NCBI GenBank assembly: GCA_024694675.1
Contig: JAILJO010000043.1
Coordinates: forward strand, 1 to 58,779
Source: Bacteroidales bacterium
GTDB taxonomy: Bacteria > Bacteroidota > Bacteroidia > Bacteroidales > UBA932
DNA: 58,779 bases
Direction of reading: 5' to 3'
This document shows, piece by piece, positions 1 through 9,261 of the stretch (its first letter is position 1; every line of letters starts with the position of its first letter). The notes beneath the pieces are model-generated. The model did not search any database, had not been told where the DNA came from, and worked only from the letters and a program-made list of their open reading frames with translations. The position numbers and the translations under genes were made by a program.

Positions 1-35
1 TCCACCTCGGGTGTTTCATAGGTTTTTAGTTTCAT
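1..35 (-). CDS. Start of an unidentified protein, cut by the window edge
   Basis: An ATG at 35 on the minus strand opens a frame that begins MKLKTYETPEV and runs off the window. Many small Bacteroidales proteins of unknown function start with a similar Lys/Tyr/Pro-rich stretch. A TAnnTTTG -7 box (73-80) lies about 38 bases upstream, just past the terminator of the preceding phosphatase gene, so this looks like a separate transcription unit. Only 11 complete codons are visible, so no function can be given and the call itself is moderate. Confidence 0.45.
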   Translation of the reverse strand, partial: MKLKTYETPEV

Positions 36-72
36 AGCTATAGAAATTAAAAATTGTTTGCGGTCAGTTCTT

Positions 73-80
73 CAAATATA
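73..80 (-). promoter_or_regulatory. -7 promoter element of the left-edge gene
   Basis: On the minus strand the sequence reads TATATTTG, a full match to the Bacteroidetes -7 consensus TAnnTTTG. It would place the transcript start near 68, about 33 bases before the ATG at 35. A TTTTG lies 23 bases further upstream, slightly more than the usual 19-21. The box overlaps the U-tract region of the phosphatase terminator. Confidence 0.45.
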
Positions 81-122
81 ATAAAAAAAGCCCCTTATTT
101 TTCCAAAACGAAACAGAAGGGG
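81..122 (-). terminator. Rho-independent terminator of the glycan-utilization operon
   Basis: Directly after the phosphatase stop codon the minus strand reads CCCCTT, a 20-base AT-rich loop, AAGGGG, then CTTTTTTT. The stem (91-96 pairing with 117-122) followed by a T-run is a typical intrinsic terminator. It marks the 3' end of the long minus-strand locus. Confidence 0.7.
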
Positions 123-1442
123 TTAAAAAGCGTTTCGATTGCTTTCATTCTTTCTAAATGAGGCCAAATCCAAGCCGGATTCCTTAATCTTGTTCCGATA
201 ATACTTCTTAACATCGGACCAATGATAGTAGGGGTAGCAGTCCGTTTTCACGGGGATTGACGTCTCGTTTTCGTTCAGCAAGAACTTCACCAGGACATCC
301 TTGGACTTGGCCTTCCGGAAGAAAACCAGCTGGATGTTGGCAGCCATGGGGATGAGGCGAAATATGGAGAACCGGGTGTGGAGGTCCTCCATGTCGTCCG
401 TGGCACCCGTGGCTTCAGGGAAGCCCAGGATAAAGGCTAACGGCAACACCACGCTGTCGTGGCCGAAACGAAGGCGAAGACCGCAGCCGCCGGAGGCTAT
501 CATATCATCGGCCTCATCAAGGAAGTTATTCAGGAGCGGATAGATGTGCAGCCAACTCTTCTTGGAGCCGGGCATAAGGCCCTCCCAAAGGCACCAGCTG
601 GCGTTGTAAGCACGGAATCCGTCTATCATACCGTCCTCTCCGAAAAGGTCCGTAAAATAGAGTTTTAGCTCCGGGAGGCAGTACATGTCGGAGGCAATGT
701 TATAGAGGTCATCGGCAAAGACATACTGGTCGATATACTCCTTCGCCTTTTCCGGATCAGTGAACAGGGCCTTGAGCTGGGGCTCGCCGCTGAGCATCTT
801 CCTTTTGAACTTCTTGAGCTTCCGGTAGAGGGCGTCATCGGCCTCCGAGTCAGGGACAGGGATAGCCTTGTTGGCCTTGATGTACCAGAGGTCCTCCTCC
901 CTGGCCGCCATTGAGACGTCCAGGGAAGGATTCAACTCTTTAAGTTCCGCACAGAAGTTCTCCATGCTGCGGATAACCCGCTTGGACGTAGATGCATTTG
1001 CCGTAACGCTGAGCGGCTGGCCAAGAAGATCAGGATAATTGTCATACATCCTCCTGGCAATGGCCTTGTGCTGCCTTGCGCCCAGTTCCGTGAGCCTACC
1101 GGCTCGTTTCTGGGCATCAGCCTCAGCAGCCAGAAGGCGTCTACGGACATCCTTACCGTATTCCGTAAGGATACCAAGGGCCATGGCGGAATCCAGCTGC
1201 TTGTGCACGCGGCGGTAATGCTTGTCGCTTGTCATATACCGCGCCCCATGCCTGCCGTAATGGCTTATGTAGAATGGCTCATAGCCCTTTGGTGCAGGGG
1301 TCATACGTCCAGTCGGCAGCGGATAGTTGGCATAGTTCCCCACCGTAAGCTCCATATGCGACAGGAGTTCCTCACGGGACGTCTGCGCCGCGGCCGAAAG
1401 ACCTATCAGCAAGCAGGCAAGTATGACGGTTATCCGTTTCAT
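123..1442 (-). CDS. Histidine-type phosphatase (His_Phos_2; phytase/MINPP-like), secreted
   Basis: This 439-residue protein has a signal peptide (residues 1-19, ending SAAAQ). The histidine acid phosphatase signature GRHGARY lies at residues 63-69, with His65 as the expected phosphohistidine nucleophile, and the C-terminal proton-donor motif is FGHDS (His328-Asp329). The HD form resembles AppA-type phosphatases more than the HAE form of classical MINPPs. The family removes phosphate from inositol phosphates, sugar phosphates or other monoesters in the periplasm. It is the last gene of the locus, 10 bases after a GH18 gene and followed by a terminator. Its presence in a chitin-type locus is unusual; substrate specificity cannot be read from sequence. 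Confidence 0.85.
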   Translation of the reverse strand: MKRITVILACLLIGLSAAAQTSREELLSHMELTVGNYANYPLPTGRMTPAPKGYEPFYISHYGRHGARYMTSDKHYRRVHKQLDSAMALGILTEYGKDVRRRLLAAEADAQKRAGRLTELGARQHKAIARRMYDNYPDLLGQPLSVTANASTSKRVIRSMENFCAELKELNPSLDVSMAAREEDLWYIKANKAIPVPDSEADDALYRKLKKFKRKMLSGEPQLKALFTDPEKAKEYIDQYVFADDLYNIASDMYCLPELKLYFTDLFGEDGMIDGFRAYNASWCLWEGLMPGSKKSWLHIYPLLNNFLDEADDMIASGGCGLRLRFGHDSVVLPLAFILGFPEATGATDDMEDLHTRFSIFRLIPMAANIQLVFFRKAKSKDVLVKFLLNENETSIPVKTDCYPYYHWSDVKKYYRNKIKESGLDLASFRKNESNRNAF

Positions 1443-1452
1443 CCTTGTTCCT

Positions 1453-3564
1453 TTAAAGGTTAGTGAACTCTACCTTGTGGAGCCAGGAAGGATTGCCGCT
1501 GTCGCAGTCGTCGCCTATCCATATGCAGTTGTTCTTGTGGTCTACGCAGACGGCCTCGGGGTTCCAGTTGGCGAAGTTGGCCAGGGAGTAGGTTGCCAGC
1601 AGCTTGCTGCCGTCACCGTTGAACAGATACAGCGTGTAAGGCAGGTACTGCGGCTTATCCTTGTTGGAATTGGAGTCGAGGACCCAGAGGTAGTCGCTCA
1701 CGGGATCGTAGCACAGGTCACCCACCTCAGAGATGGTGGAGGTGACGTCGCGGAGGCTCTTCTTCCAGAGCATGGTGCCGTCCAGCTTGTATTCGAACAG
1801 GCGTGCGCCGGTCTGGGTGCCGAAATACAGGTTGCCCTTGTGCCAGGTAATACCCTCGCAGCCGGAGTTACCCATATCCTCAACGCCTTCCACCTTGATG
1901 GTGAAGTTGTCGTCCTTGGCATTGTAGCCGGGGGCCGGGACCCTGTAGACAGACTTGGAGCTGCTTTCAAGGCCGATGTAAAGGTCGCCGGTGGCAGGAT
2001 CCATGGTGAGGCCTTCAAAGTCAGCCTCGCGGTACCACTGCTTCACGAAGGTGCCGTCAAAGTTAATCCTGTACAGGGTTCCCTTGTCGTGGACACCCCA
2101 GAGGAAGTCGCCGTCTTTGGACAGGCACAGACCGGAAAGTTCCTCAACCATGTCTGAGCCGCTCTTTCCAAGGACGTACTTGGTATACTTGCCCATTACG
2201 GGCAGATCCTTGGGCTGAGTGGTCTGACCGGAGTATTCCTCGGGACGCTCGTAGCGGCCGGGGGCGTCGGGGTTGCCGTCCATGGCGTGCTTCACGGCGT
2301 GACGGAGCATGCCTTCGTCGTTGTCATGCCTGTATTCCCAGATCATGACACCCAGCATGTTGCGGCTCTTGGCGTATTCCACCTTGGCGTTGATGGATTC
2401 GATGTCCTCATAGCTGGCGTACATCTTGCCCAGGGCGTCGCCCAGGTACGGGACCTTGGCAACATCGTCCCAGATGCGGTAGTTGACGCCCTTCACGTCC
2501 ATGCCGTCGCAGGTGCCCTTGAAGAAGATGTCCTCAAGCTTGCTGTAGTCCACGCTGGAGGGATAGCGGTTGCCCACGGACTGCTTGTAGCCGTCTCCGT
2601 GACCGTAGAACGCCAGACCGAAGTTCATCATCTGGTAAGGGATGTTCTGCTTGCCGTGGAAGATATCGTCAACTGCCTCTGAGGCGCAGCGGTCCTTGCA
2701 GATGGAACTGCGGTAAAGCGGAGCGTTGTGGTACGGAGGATTGCCCTCGTCGTACGTCATCACGTTGATATAGTCGATGTAAGGCAGTACGCCGTAGTTG
2801 TCGGTATACTTGCCGCTGTCGGATGCTGCATAGGACAGGATCTTGTCAGGCATGGCCTCCCTCATCTCCTTGAAGAGGGTGACGAAATTCTCATAGTCGG
2901 CCGGGGAGGCTCCGTTCACGTAGTCTCCGTCCTTGGCGGCATAGGTGGGATACTCCCAGTCTATGTCGAAGCCGTCTACTCCGTACTGCTCGCAGATGGC
3001 CACGCACTCGTCGATGAAAGCCTTGCGCTTGGCGGGGTCACGGGACATCTGGGACCATCCATCGGCATTCTTTCCCCAACCACCCATCTGAAGCTTGACC
3101 TTCAGTTCCGGGTAGTCAGCCTTGTAGGCCACGAACTTCTGCACAAGGGCGATTGACGCGGCCGGAATGTCTATACCCGTGCCTTCCTTCTTGTCCTTGA
3201 AGCGCACGTGACCCACGTTGATATGAGTAAAATTACGCACCTCTTCCAGCGAAGGGAACACGCTGTCCTTGGTATACTCCGTATAGTATATCTCGATCAT
3301 GGGGGTTATGCCGATACGCGCCAGGCGCTCCGGATTATTGACGATGGCGTTCATGGGATCGTCAGGATCCCCGGGGTTCACCGGGCCGGGGTTGTCCGGA
3401 TTGAACGGATCGCCGTCCGGTATTGTTCCGGCGTTGGGTTTTGTTCCAGGAGCGGGAACAGTCATGCCCATAACCGTATCTTCCGTGCAGCTGCTAAAGG
3501 CAAAGCATGCGCCCAGAAGTGCCGCCAGGGATAATGTGATAAGCTTAGAAGTTTTCATTTCCAT
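1453..3564 (-). CDS. Lipoprotein GH18 chitinase fused to an SdiA-regulated/phytase-like beta-propeller
   Basis: The 703-residue protein starts with a lipoprotein signal (Cys26 in FSSC, followed by TED, an acidic run often seen on surface-exposed Bacteroidetes lipoproteins). A Pro/Asp/Gly-rich linker covers about residues 38-75. A GH18 barrel follows (about 85-430) with the catalytic motif DGFDIDWE (residues 197-204, Glu204 the proton donor) and the MTYD strand. From about residue 440 to the end lies a separate repeat-containing domain (EELSGLCLS, VHDKGTLYRI, FEGLTMDPATGDLY) resembling the SdiA-regulated/YjiK propeller. GH18 enzymes hydrolyse beta-1,4-GlcNAc chains by substrate-assisted catalysis. 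An alternative start is Met3. Likely an outer-membrane chitinase; the propeller's role is unknown. Confidence 0.88.
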   Translation of the reverse strand: MEMKTSKLITLSLAALLGACFAFSSCTEDTVMGMTVPAPGTKPNAGTIPDGDPFNPDNPGPVNPGDPDDPMNAIVNNPERLARIGITPMIEIYYTEYTKDSVFPSLEEVRNFTHINVGHVRFKDKKEGTGIDIPAASIALVQKFVAYKADYPELKVKLQMGGWGKNADGWSQMSRDPAKRKAFIDECVAICEQYGVDGFDIDWEYPTYAAKDGDYVNGASPADYENFVTLFKEMREAMPDKILSYAASDSGKYTDNYGVLPYIDYINVMTYDEGNPPYHNAPLYRSSICKDRCASEAVDDIFHGKQNIPYQMMNFGLAFYGHGDGYKQSVGNRYPSSVDYSKLEDIFFKGTCDGMDVKGVNYRIWDDVAKVPYLGDALGKMYASYEDIESINAKVEYAKSRNMLGVMIWEYRHDNDEGMLRHAVKHAMDGNPDAPGRYERPEEYSGQTTQPKDLPVMGKYTKYVLGKSGSDMVEELSGLCLSKDGDFLWGVHDKGTLYRINFDGTFVKQWYREADFEGLTMDPATGDLYIGLESSSKSVYRVPAPGYNAKDDNFTIKVEGVEDMGNSGCEGITWHKGNLYFGTQTGARLFEYKLDGTMLWKKSLRDVTSTISEVGDLCYDPVSDYLWVLDSNSNKDKPQYLPYTLYLFNGDGSKLLATYSLANFANWNPEAVCVDHKNNCIWIGDDCDSGNPSWLHKVEFTNL

Positions 3565-3588
3565 GCTGTTTTTAATGTTTATTGGTAC

Positions 3589-3614
3589 CCAGGGTCCGGG
3601 TCAGCGGGCCCTGG
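3589..3614 (-). repeat. GC-rich hairpin between two operon genes
   Basis: The 61-base gap between the DUF4988 lipoprotein and the GH18 gene carries an inverted repeat with outer arms CCAGGG and CCCTGG and a partly paired GC-rich interior. No T-run follows, so it is not a standard terminator. It may stabilise or partly terminate the transcript inside the operon. Confidence 0.4.
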
Positions 3615-3625
3615 ATAATAATTGC

Positions 3626-5764
3626 TTACGGTTCAACGACGCAACGTACAGAACCGCCACGGGAACGGACGTTACCCTGGTTGCGGAACTTAGGACCGTC
3701 GCTGTCAAGGTATCCGTACATTCCGTAGCCGTTCACAGTACCGCTGTCCCAACGGCCGCTCCAGATTATAGTTCGGAGACCGGCCTTCTTCTGGCCTTCG
3801 CCGCCATCGTCAATATAACCGGCAATAGGGAATACCAGAGATCCTACTGTGAATACCTTATTGTCTGCAAACAGAGTAAACGGATCGGTGGTCTCAATCC
3901 ACTTGGTGCCGCTCCAGAAAGCGCAGCTCTTGTTACGCTTGGGTAGTACATAGCCAACAGGGCACGGGTCGTAAACAGTCTTGGACTCCTCGCCCCAAAG
4001 GGTGGCTATTTCGCTGTTCGTAGTCATTTCAGCAGGGAGCCAGTCAGCACCTGCAACATAAACAAATTCGGTAGGATTGGCAATTGCATAATCTACCGTG
4101 ACAGGACCTTCCTTCTGGGTCATGGCCGTTCCGGCAACTGTAATTACAGCTGTAGGTTCTGCAACGGAAGCAAGTCCCGGGAACGGATCTTTACGGCCCC
4201 ATTCATACAGGAGACCGAAGGACTCTTCAGACACGACGGCATCGGTAGCAGCATCCACAAGGGCACCAAGGTTGCGGCTCATGGTACTCTGGGTTGCAGA
4301 GAAGTTGGCGTCTGCAATGTCGGTGATTGCAGTCTTTGGAATCCAGATATGCCAGCTCCAGAGGATGACATCGTTGGCATCCTTTGCGGCGATGAGGGCG
4401 TTACCGGGCTTCAGTGTCTCAGGAGTGGTGAACCTGATGAAACCGTTTTCATAGGACACGGAAGCGATGACGCTGTTGGCCACCACGTCATCAAGGTTGT
4501 TCCAGGTTTCCCAGAGAAGTTCCGCCTTTGCGACTTCACCCACGGACTCTTCGGTGTTACCCTTAACGGGCACGAACTTGTATTCGCCGGCGGCGGTTAC
4601 GATGTAGCAGTTGGCGGTGCCGTCCTTGCCAAGATTCTTGGCGGTGTCGCCCTTAGCCTGGCCGATGGTGAGTACCTGGATAACATCCTCAGTACCCTGC
4701 TTGACGATGTTCACCTTACCTTCGCGGTATGCTCCGGTGGCGTTGTCGTCAAGGGCAAGGGTAATCACATAAGCCGTACTTTTAACGTCTACCAGGTGAA
4801 TCCAGGCATCCACAGGAACGACATCGAAGGCAACGTTGGAAACCACATTGGCTTCAACAACACCGTCGTTGCCGGCTGCAGCATAATCCACAGTAGCGCT
4901 TACAGGAGTATCGAGAACGGAGATGCCTTCAGCCTCAACGGTAACCTTTACGATAGAGGTAAGTCCTACCTTGGAATCGGCATAGACAAGGAGCTGGCCG
5001 GAAGCCTTGGCGAGAAGGGGCGTGACCGTAATCTTCTCTGCATCCACCGTGACAGCGAAGTTGTTGGGATACCATACGTCCACAACAGTGCCGGCGGTCT
5101 TTGCGGTAACGGTGTAGGGAATTTCAATGGGGGCGGGAGTAGTGTAGATGTACTCCGTAGTAGCGATGTTCAGCTTGAAGGCCTCTGCGAAGGGAATGTT
5201 CACGATGCTGTTGTCGCTGAGGGTGAGGACGATCTTGTCCTGCTCCACCTTGATGTCAGTGAAGATGCCGTCCACGAGGGTGGCGCCTTCGTTCTGGACC
5301 TGGCCAAGGATGACAGGGTCTGATCCGTCGATGGAAACCAGGAGATTGCCGTCCCCGTCAATGGTGAAGACGGGGGTCTGGTAGACGGGGATTTCATTAC
5401 CGTCAATCTTGATGGCAATTCCGTCGATGGCCCATACGAGGTCTCCGGCGCCATTCTTTATGACGCCCAGCACGGGAGCGGTGTAATCGGTCTTGGGAGA
5501 AATCTCGAAGTACTGCACCTCACCGGTGGTGTAGGTGACTGTTACGCCGGTGATCTTACCGGTTTCCGGGTCTACATACTTCTGGACCTTTGCCACGAAC
5601 ACGCCTTCGCCGATTGCGGTCTGCAGGCTTTGGATATTACCCTCCAGTGCGGTAACACGTGTCTCCAGGGCATCCAGGCGCGTCTTGATGGCAGAGTCGT
5701 CATAACTGCTGGTGCAAGCCGCAAGGAGCAGCACCATAGCAACGCTTGTCAAAATCTTTTTCAT
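3626..5764 (-). CDS. Surface lipoprotein: coiled coil, DUF4988, BACON-like region and FISUMP-like C-terminal module
   Basis: The 712-residue protein has a lipoprotein signal (LLLAACTSS, Cys17) and a short coiled coil (about 24-52, heptads of RLDALETRVTALEGN). A DUF4988 (PL29 N-terminal) region follows to about 200, then beta-sandwich repeats of BACON type (about 200-375). The last 340 residues carry the signatures NCYIV, WSWHIWIP, MSRNLGALVD, LLYEWGRKDPFPG and YDPCPVGY, and are clearly paralogous to the C-terminus of the next upstream gene. Such proteins sit in SusC/D loci as surface glycan-binding proteins; that role is inferred from position. No catalytic motif was recognised. Confidence 0.75.
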   Translation of the reverse strand: MKKILTSVAMVLLLAACTSSYDDSAIKTRLDALETRVTALEGNIQSLQTAIGEGVFVAKVQKYVDPETGKITGVTVTYTTGEVQYFEISPKTDYTAPVLGVIKNGAGDLVWAIDGIAIKIDGNEIPVYQTPVFTIDGDGNLLVSIDGSDPVILGQVQNEGATLVDGIFTDIKVEQDKIVLTLSDNSIVNIPFAEAFKLNIATTEYIYTTPAPIEIPYTVTAKTAGTVVDVWYPNNFAVTVDAEKITVTPLLAKASGQLLVYADSKVGLTSIVKVTVEAEGISVLDTPVSATVDYAAAGNDGVVEANVVSNVAFDVVPVDAWIHLVDVKSTAYVITLALDDNATGAYREGKVNIVKQGTEDVIQVLTIGQAKGDTAKNLGKDGTANCYIVTAAGEYKFVPVKGNTEESVGEVAKAELLWETWNNLDDVVANSVIASVSYENGFIRFTTPETLKPGNALIAAKDANDVILWSWHIWIPKTAITDIADANFSATQSTMSRNLGALVDAATDAVVSEESFGLLYEWGRKDPFPGLASVAEPTAVITVAGTAMTQKEGPVTVDYAIANPTEFVYVAGADWLPAEMTTNSEIATLWGEESKTVYDPCPVGYVLPKRNKSCAFWSGTKWIETTDPFTLFADNKVFTVGSLVFPIAGYIDDGGEGQKKAGLRTIIWSGRWDSGTVNGYGMYGYLDSDGPKFRNQGNVRSRGGSVRCVVEP

Positions 5765-5788
5765 AAGCTATGTTTTTGTTATTAATTA

Positions 5789-7675
5789 TTATTCATCGGT
5801 TTCACAGCGGACAGAACATCCAAGAGGGCGAGCCATCTGGCCTTTCTTTGAAATGCCGTCCTTTACCAGCTCGCAGTAGGAGATGTTAGGAGTATCGGCA
5901 TCCATATGGGTATTCCATATGACAGACACTCCGGGCGTATAGGTTCCGTCGCAGTTCATGTAACCCGTAATGGGCAGCGTGCTAACGGGGCTGCCTACCT
6001 GGAAATAGTAGTTATCCGCATCATAGAACCATCCGGCAAGCGTGCTTCCTTCTGCAGTGAAGATTGTAGCACGTTTACGTCCTGGTGCGCGGTATCCGGG
6101 AGGGCAGGGGTCGTAAATGGTCTTGGTGCCGCTCTTCTCCTGGTCGCCCCAGTACATGAGGTCTACCTGGGAGCACCAGTCTGTCCTGTTGTCGCCCTCA
6201 GTGGGGACACAGGCAAGGACTGTAGGCTGTGCGATAGCTTCTTCCTGGGTCATCTGACCATCATGAACGGTCATGGCCACGCCGGCGAAAGCCGCGCGCT
6301 CCGTGGACCCTGCTTCCTTGACGCCGATAAACGGATCCTTGCGGCCCCACTGGTACAGCAGACCGAAGGAACGTGCATCGGCAATTGCGCCGGGCTGGGT
6401 GTCAACAAGGGCGCCCAAGTTACGGCTCATCATGGAGCAGCCGGAGGTATAGCCGAAGGTGCTCACGCTGATCTGCGTTTCGGGAATCCAGATGTGCCAG
6501 CTCCAAATGATGTTTCCGCCGGCGTCCTTCACAGCCACGAGGGCGTTTCCGGGCTTGACGGGGTTAGGAAGCTGGAAGCAGACAGAGCCGGATTCGGGGT
6601 CATAGGAAACGCCGCTTATCACGCTGCGCTCCGCCACTTCTTCACCGTTTCCGCAGGTTTCCCAGAGAATGTCTGCGTCCTTGATTCCCTCTAACGGCAC
6701 ACTGGTATTACCCTTGAGCGCCTTGAAGCGGTACATTCCGGTTTCATAAATGATATAGCAGTTGGCGTTTCCTTCGGAGTCGAGAGGTGTTGCCAGTGAA
6801 GGGTCGATGTCGTCGGCGGCATCTACCAGCAGATTGGTGACATCGCCAAGGTCAAGACCCGTACCGCGCTGTATTGCGAAAGCCTCTTTGTCCGTAAGGC
6901 TCTTCACGGCCTCTCCATTCTTGTAGAAACGAAGGATAAAGCCGCCGGGAAGGTCAACGTCGCCGGGAATATATACATAGTTTACAGTAGTGCCGTCTGC
7001 CGCAACAGCATTGGATGTGATAGTTGTGGCAGGCTTCTGCATATACTGCTTCATATTAACGTCAGTATCGGTGATTTTCACCTGATACAGTTCATAGCTT
7101 AGCATGACATCCTTGCGTCCCGTGAAGGTGTAGGAGTCGAAATCGCCGTTCACCACGAAGGTAACCACGCAGGACAGGTTCTGGAAACGGAAGGTATCCT
7201 CCATGTTGCACGCGGCCATTATCTGCGTGTTGGTGTCGCTGAAGCTGCTGTAGAACATGCAGTGAGGGAGATTGTTCACCGCCTCTGCCGGATAAGCGGC
7301 ATAAAGGGTGGTGTGACAGTCGTCGCGGGTGTAGGGATGCAGTCCCTCAATGGTCTTGGTGGCCGTTTTCTTGTCCGCGGAGATATCTCCCGCCTCAAGG
7401 GTTACGGTTACCTGTTCATCGGCATATTCACCGTGGACGATAATCTTGTCGCCGGCTTTCCAGGCTGTTTTAAGGCCCGGGGCGACGCCGTTATCGCTTA
7501 TGGGATATTGAGGGATGACGAATGTGAGAGTACGGGTCTCTGCGGGAACCGTCTTCTTGACATGGGGGTTGGTGCCCCAGTCCTCATCGGCCTTGTTCAG
7601 ACCCGTGCAGGATACTGCCAGGGCCAACGTGCAAAGGATTCCTATTCTATAGATATTCTTCATAATCATATTCAT
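5789..7675 (-). CDS. Fimbrillin-like lipoprotein with the same FISUMP-like C-terminal module
   Basis: The 628-residue product has a lipoprotein signal (LALAVSCTG). Its N-terminal region (about 30-295) has fimbrillin-family features: the AWKAGDKI strand, the FRFQNLSCVVTF core strand and a late YIPGD strand. From about residue 300 it switches to the module shared with the DUF4988 lipoprotein (NCYII, WSWHIWIP, MSRNLGALVD, LLYQWGRKDPF, YDPCPPGYRAPG). Met5 (position 7663) is an equally good start and gives a more typical signal peptide. It lies 17 bases after the upstream BACON gene. Probable surface glycan-binding protein of the locus; a fimbrial role is less likely because no assembly genes are nearby. 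Confidence 0.72.
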   Translation of the reverse strand: MNMIMKNIYRIGILCTLALAVSCTGLNKADEDWGTNPHVKKTVPAETRTLTFVIPQYPISDNGVAPGLKTAWKAGDKIIVHGEYADEQVTVTLEAGDISADKKTATKTIEGLHPYTRDDCHTTLYAAYPAEAVNNLPHCMFYSSFSDTNTQIMAACNMEDTFRFQNLSCVVTFVVNGDFDSYTFTGRKDVMLSYELYQVKITDTDVNMKQYMQKPATTITSNAVAADGTTVNYVYIPGDVDLPGGFILRFYKNGEAVKSLTDKEAFAIQRGTGLDLGDVTNLLVDAADDIDPSLATPLDSEGNANCYIIYETGMYRFKALKGNTSVPLEGIKDADILWETCGNGEEVAERSVISGVSYDPESGSVCFQLPNPVKPGNALVAVKDAGGNIIWSWHIWIPETQISVSTFGYTSGCSMMSRNLGALVDTQPGAIADARSFGLLYQWGRKDPFIGVKEAGSTERAAFAGVAMTVHDGQMTQEEAIAQPTVLACVPTEGDNRTDWCSQVDLMYWGDQEKSGTKTIYDPCPPGYRAPGRKRATIFTAEGSTLAGWFYDADNYYFQVGSPVSTLPITGYMNCDGTYTPGVSVIWNTHMDADTPNISYCELVKDGISKKGQMARPLGCSVRCETDE

Positions 7676-7692
7676 TTAAAGGTCCTTTGTCA

Positions 7693-9255
7693 TTAGTTCC
7701 ACTCAATGGGTTCAGAATACTCGTACCACTCGCACACGCCGCTACCGCAGTTGTACATGCCAACATACATATTGATCTTGGCACCCCAGTAGCAGGTACG
7801 GAAGAGGTCATGGGAAGTATCGAAGCTTGAACCGGGCACGTCGTTCACATAGAACTGGACGTGGCAGTATTCGGTCGTATTGCCCTCATCGTCCGTATAG
7901 AAGACGTTGTTGGGCTCGAATTTCACGGTGAACACCACCGGCTGGGAGAAGTCCACTTCGTAAATGGTGTCCGGACTGGGCTTGTTGCCATCGCCTGCGG
8001 CGTTGAAGCTGAAGCCAATCTTTCCACCGTCGTCAAACGGACGGAGGTCGCACTTGAGCTCTGCGCTTTCGCTGAAGCAGAACCAGTGTCTTGCCCTGGC
8101 GGCGTCTGCCACTTCCGGATTGGTCTGGATGTTGCTCCAGCAGAAGGAATAGGTGCCCATGGGCATGTCTCCGCGGTTCAGACGGGATGGATAGTTGAAG
8201 AAGGTACCGACGCCCGCAGTATAGACCGGAGTATTGGCCTGGTCAGACTTCCACAGGGACATCTCATCCTTGTCAAGATAGTACCTCTTGGGGACCACAT
8301 GGTACGCCTGCTTGAGGACGATTGTCTTTTCAGCCTGGTATTCACCTTCGGTCTCGATGACGTTCTTGACTATGAGGTCTGCCTTGCGGACAGCGTCCTC
8401 ATCGTTAGGGGTGAGGGTAATCTTGATGGTGCCGTTGCCGTTACCGGAAGCATTGTCGATGGTGAACCAGTCGTCCGCCTCGCTAGACTTGGCAACCGTC
8501 CACTTGGCATTGGAGACGATATCCACGCTCACCGAGGCCTGGTTGTAATCCGTACGGAGTTCGGTCTTGGCAAGATCAAGCTGGAGACCTTCCTGGGTGA
8601 ATTTGGCAACGTACATGGCCACGTTGTGGCGGTCGTAGATGGTAATGGAAGCATAGCGCTTTTCCTTGGGGTTGTTCTCCGCGGAAAGGACGATATCTCC
8701 GTCCAGGGAGCCGGAAAGGCCATCCGTAATATTGATCCAGTCTCCTTCCGTGACCTTTGCGGTCCAGTTCTGGTTGGACTTTATATGGATGGTGTATTCA
8801 CCGCCGCCCTTTATCACGGTCTGGTCAAGATCCGCATCGGGAATGGTAAGGAATGCCAAACCTTTCTGACGAACGGTGATTACCTTTCCCACCCAGTATT
8901 CACTCTGGATGGTAATCTTGTCTTCACGGTCCTCAAGGCTGGGGTTATCATAGTACTGTATGCGGACTGAAGTGGACTCCGCCTGGCCAAGGTGTACCTG
9001 TTCCCTGTCGGAACCGGGACCCTCTTCCTGGCTTATGATGCACCAGTCCGGGTGGTCGCTGGTGACCGTCCAGGGGTCTGTGGATACGACCAGGATGTTT
9101 ATGGCCTGCGCACTGGTTGCCGCCACGTCATAGCTGTCCATGGCGCGGTACCGCAGGTCCACTGTCTGCCTGGTCTCCTGCCCCGGCTTCTCCTGGCAGG
9201 CAAAAACTGCCAGGAGAGCTGCGACGGTGCAGAATATGTTAATTATCTTTTTCAT
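7693..9255 (-). CDS. BACON-domain surface glycan-binding lipoprotein (three repeats)
   Basis: The 520-residue protein has a lipobox at AVFACQ (Cys20). About three BACON-type beta-sandwich repeats follow (roughly 30-125, 130-225, 228-325), each with a WT-x-x (WTVTS, WTAKV, WTVAK) core and a strand ending in a Gln-rich VRQKG, FTQEG or LKQAY segment. The C-terminal 190 residues form a separate beta-rich domain (VVFTVKFEPNN, HVQFYVNDV) probably of sugar-binding fold. BACON domains act as spacers in PUL surface proteins. It lies 6 bases after the other BACON protein and downstream of SusD, the usual place of a surface glycan-binding protein. Confidence 0.78.
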   Translation of the reverse strand: MKKIINIFCTVAALLAVFACQEKPGQETRQTVDLRYRAMDSYDVAATSAQAINILVVSTDPWTVTSDHPDWCIISQEEGPGSDREQVHLGQAESTSVRIQYYDNPSLEDREDKITIQSEYWVGKVITVRQKGLAFLTIPDADLDQTVIKGGGEYTIHIKSNQNWTAKVTEGDWINITDGLSGSLDGDIVLSAENNPKEKRYASITIYDRHNVAMYVAKFTQEGLQLDLAKTELRTDYNQASVSVDIVSNAKWTVAKSSEADDWFTIDNASGNGNGTIKITLTPNDEDAVRKADLIVKNVIETEGEYQAEKTIVLKQAYHVVPKRYYLDKDEMSLWKSDQANTPVYTAGVGTFFNYPSRLNRGDMPMGTYSFCWSNIQTNPEVADAARARHWFCFSESAELKCDLRPFDDGGKIGFSFNAAGDGNKPSPDTIYEVDFSQPVVFTVKFEPNNVFYTDDEGNTTEYCHVQFYVNDVPGSSFDTSHDLFRTCYWGAKINMYVGMYNCGSGVCEWYEYSEPIEWN

Positions 9256-9261
9256 AGGCTT

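Noticed and set aside
5789..7675. Fimbrial subunit operon
   Set aside because: Only one protein has a fimbrillin-like head; no Mfa/Fim assembly or anchor genes are present, and its C-terminus matches its glycan-locus neighbour.
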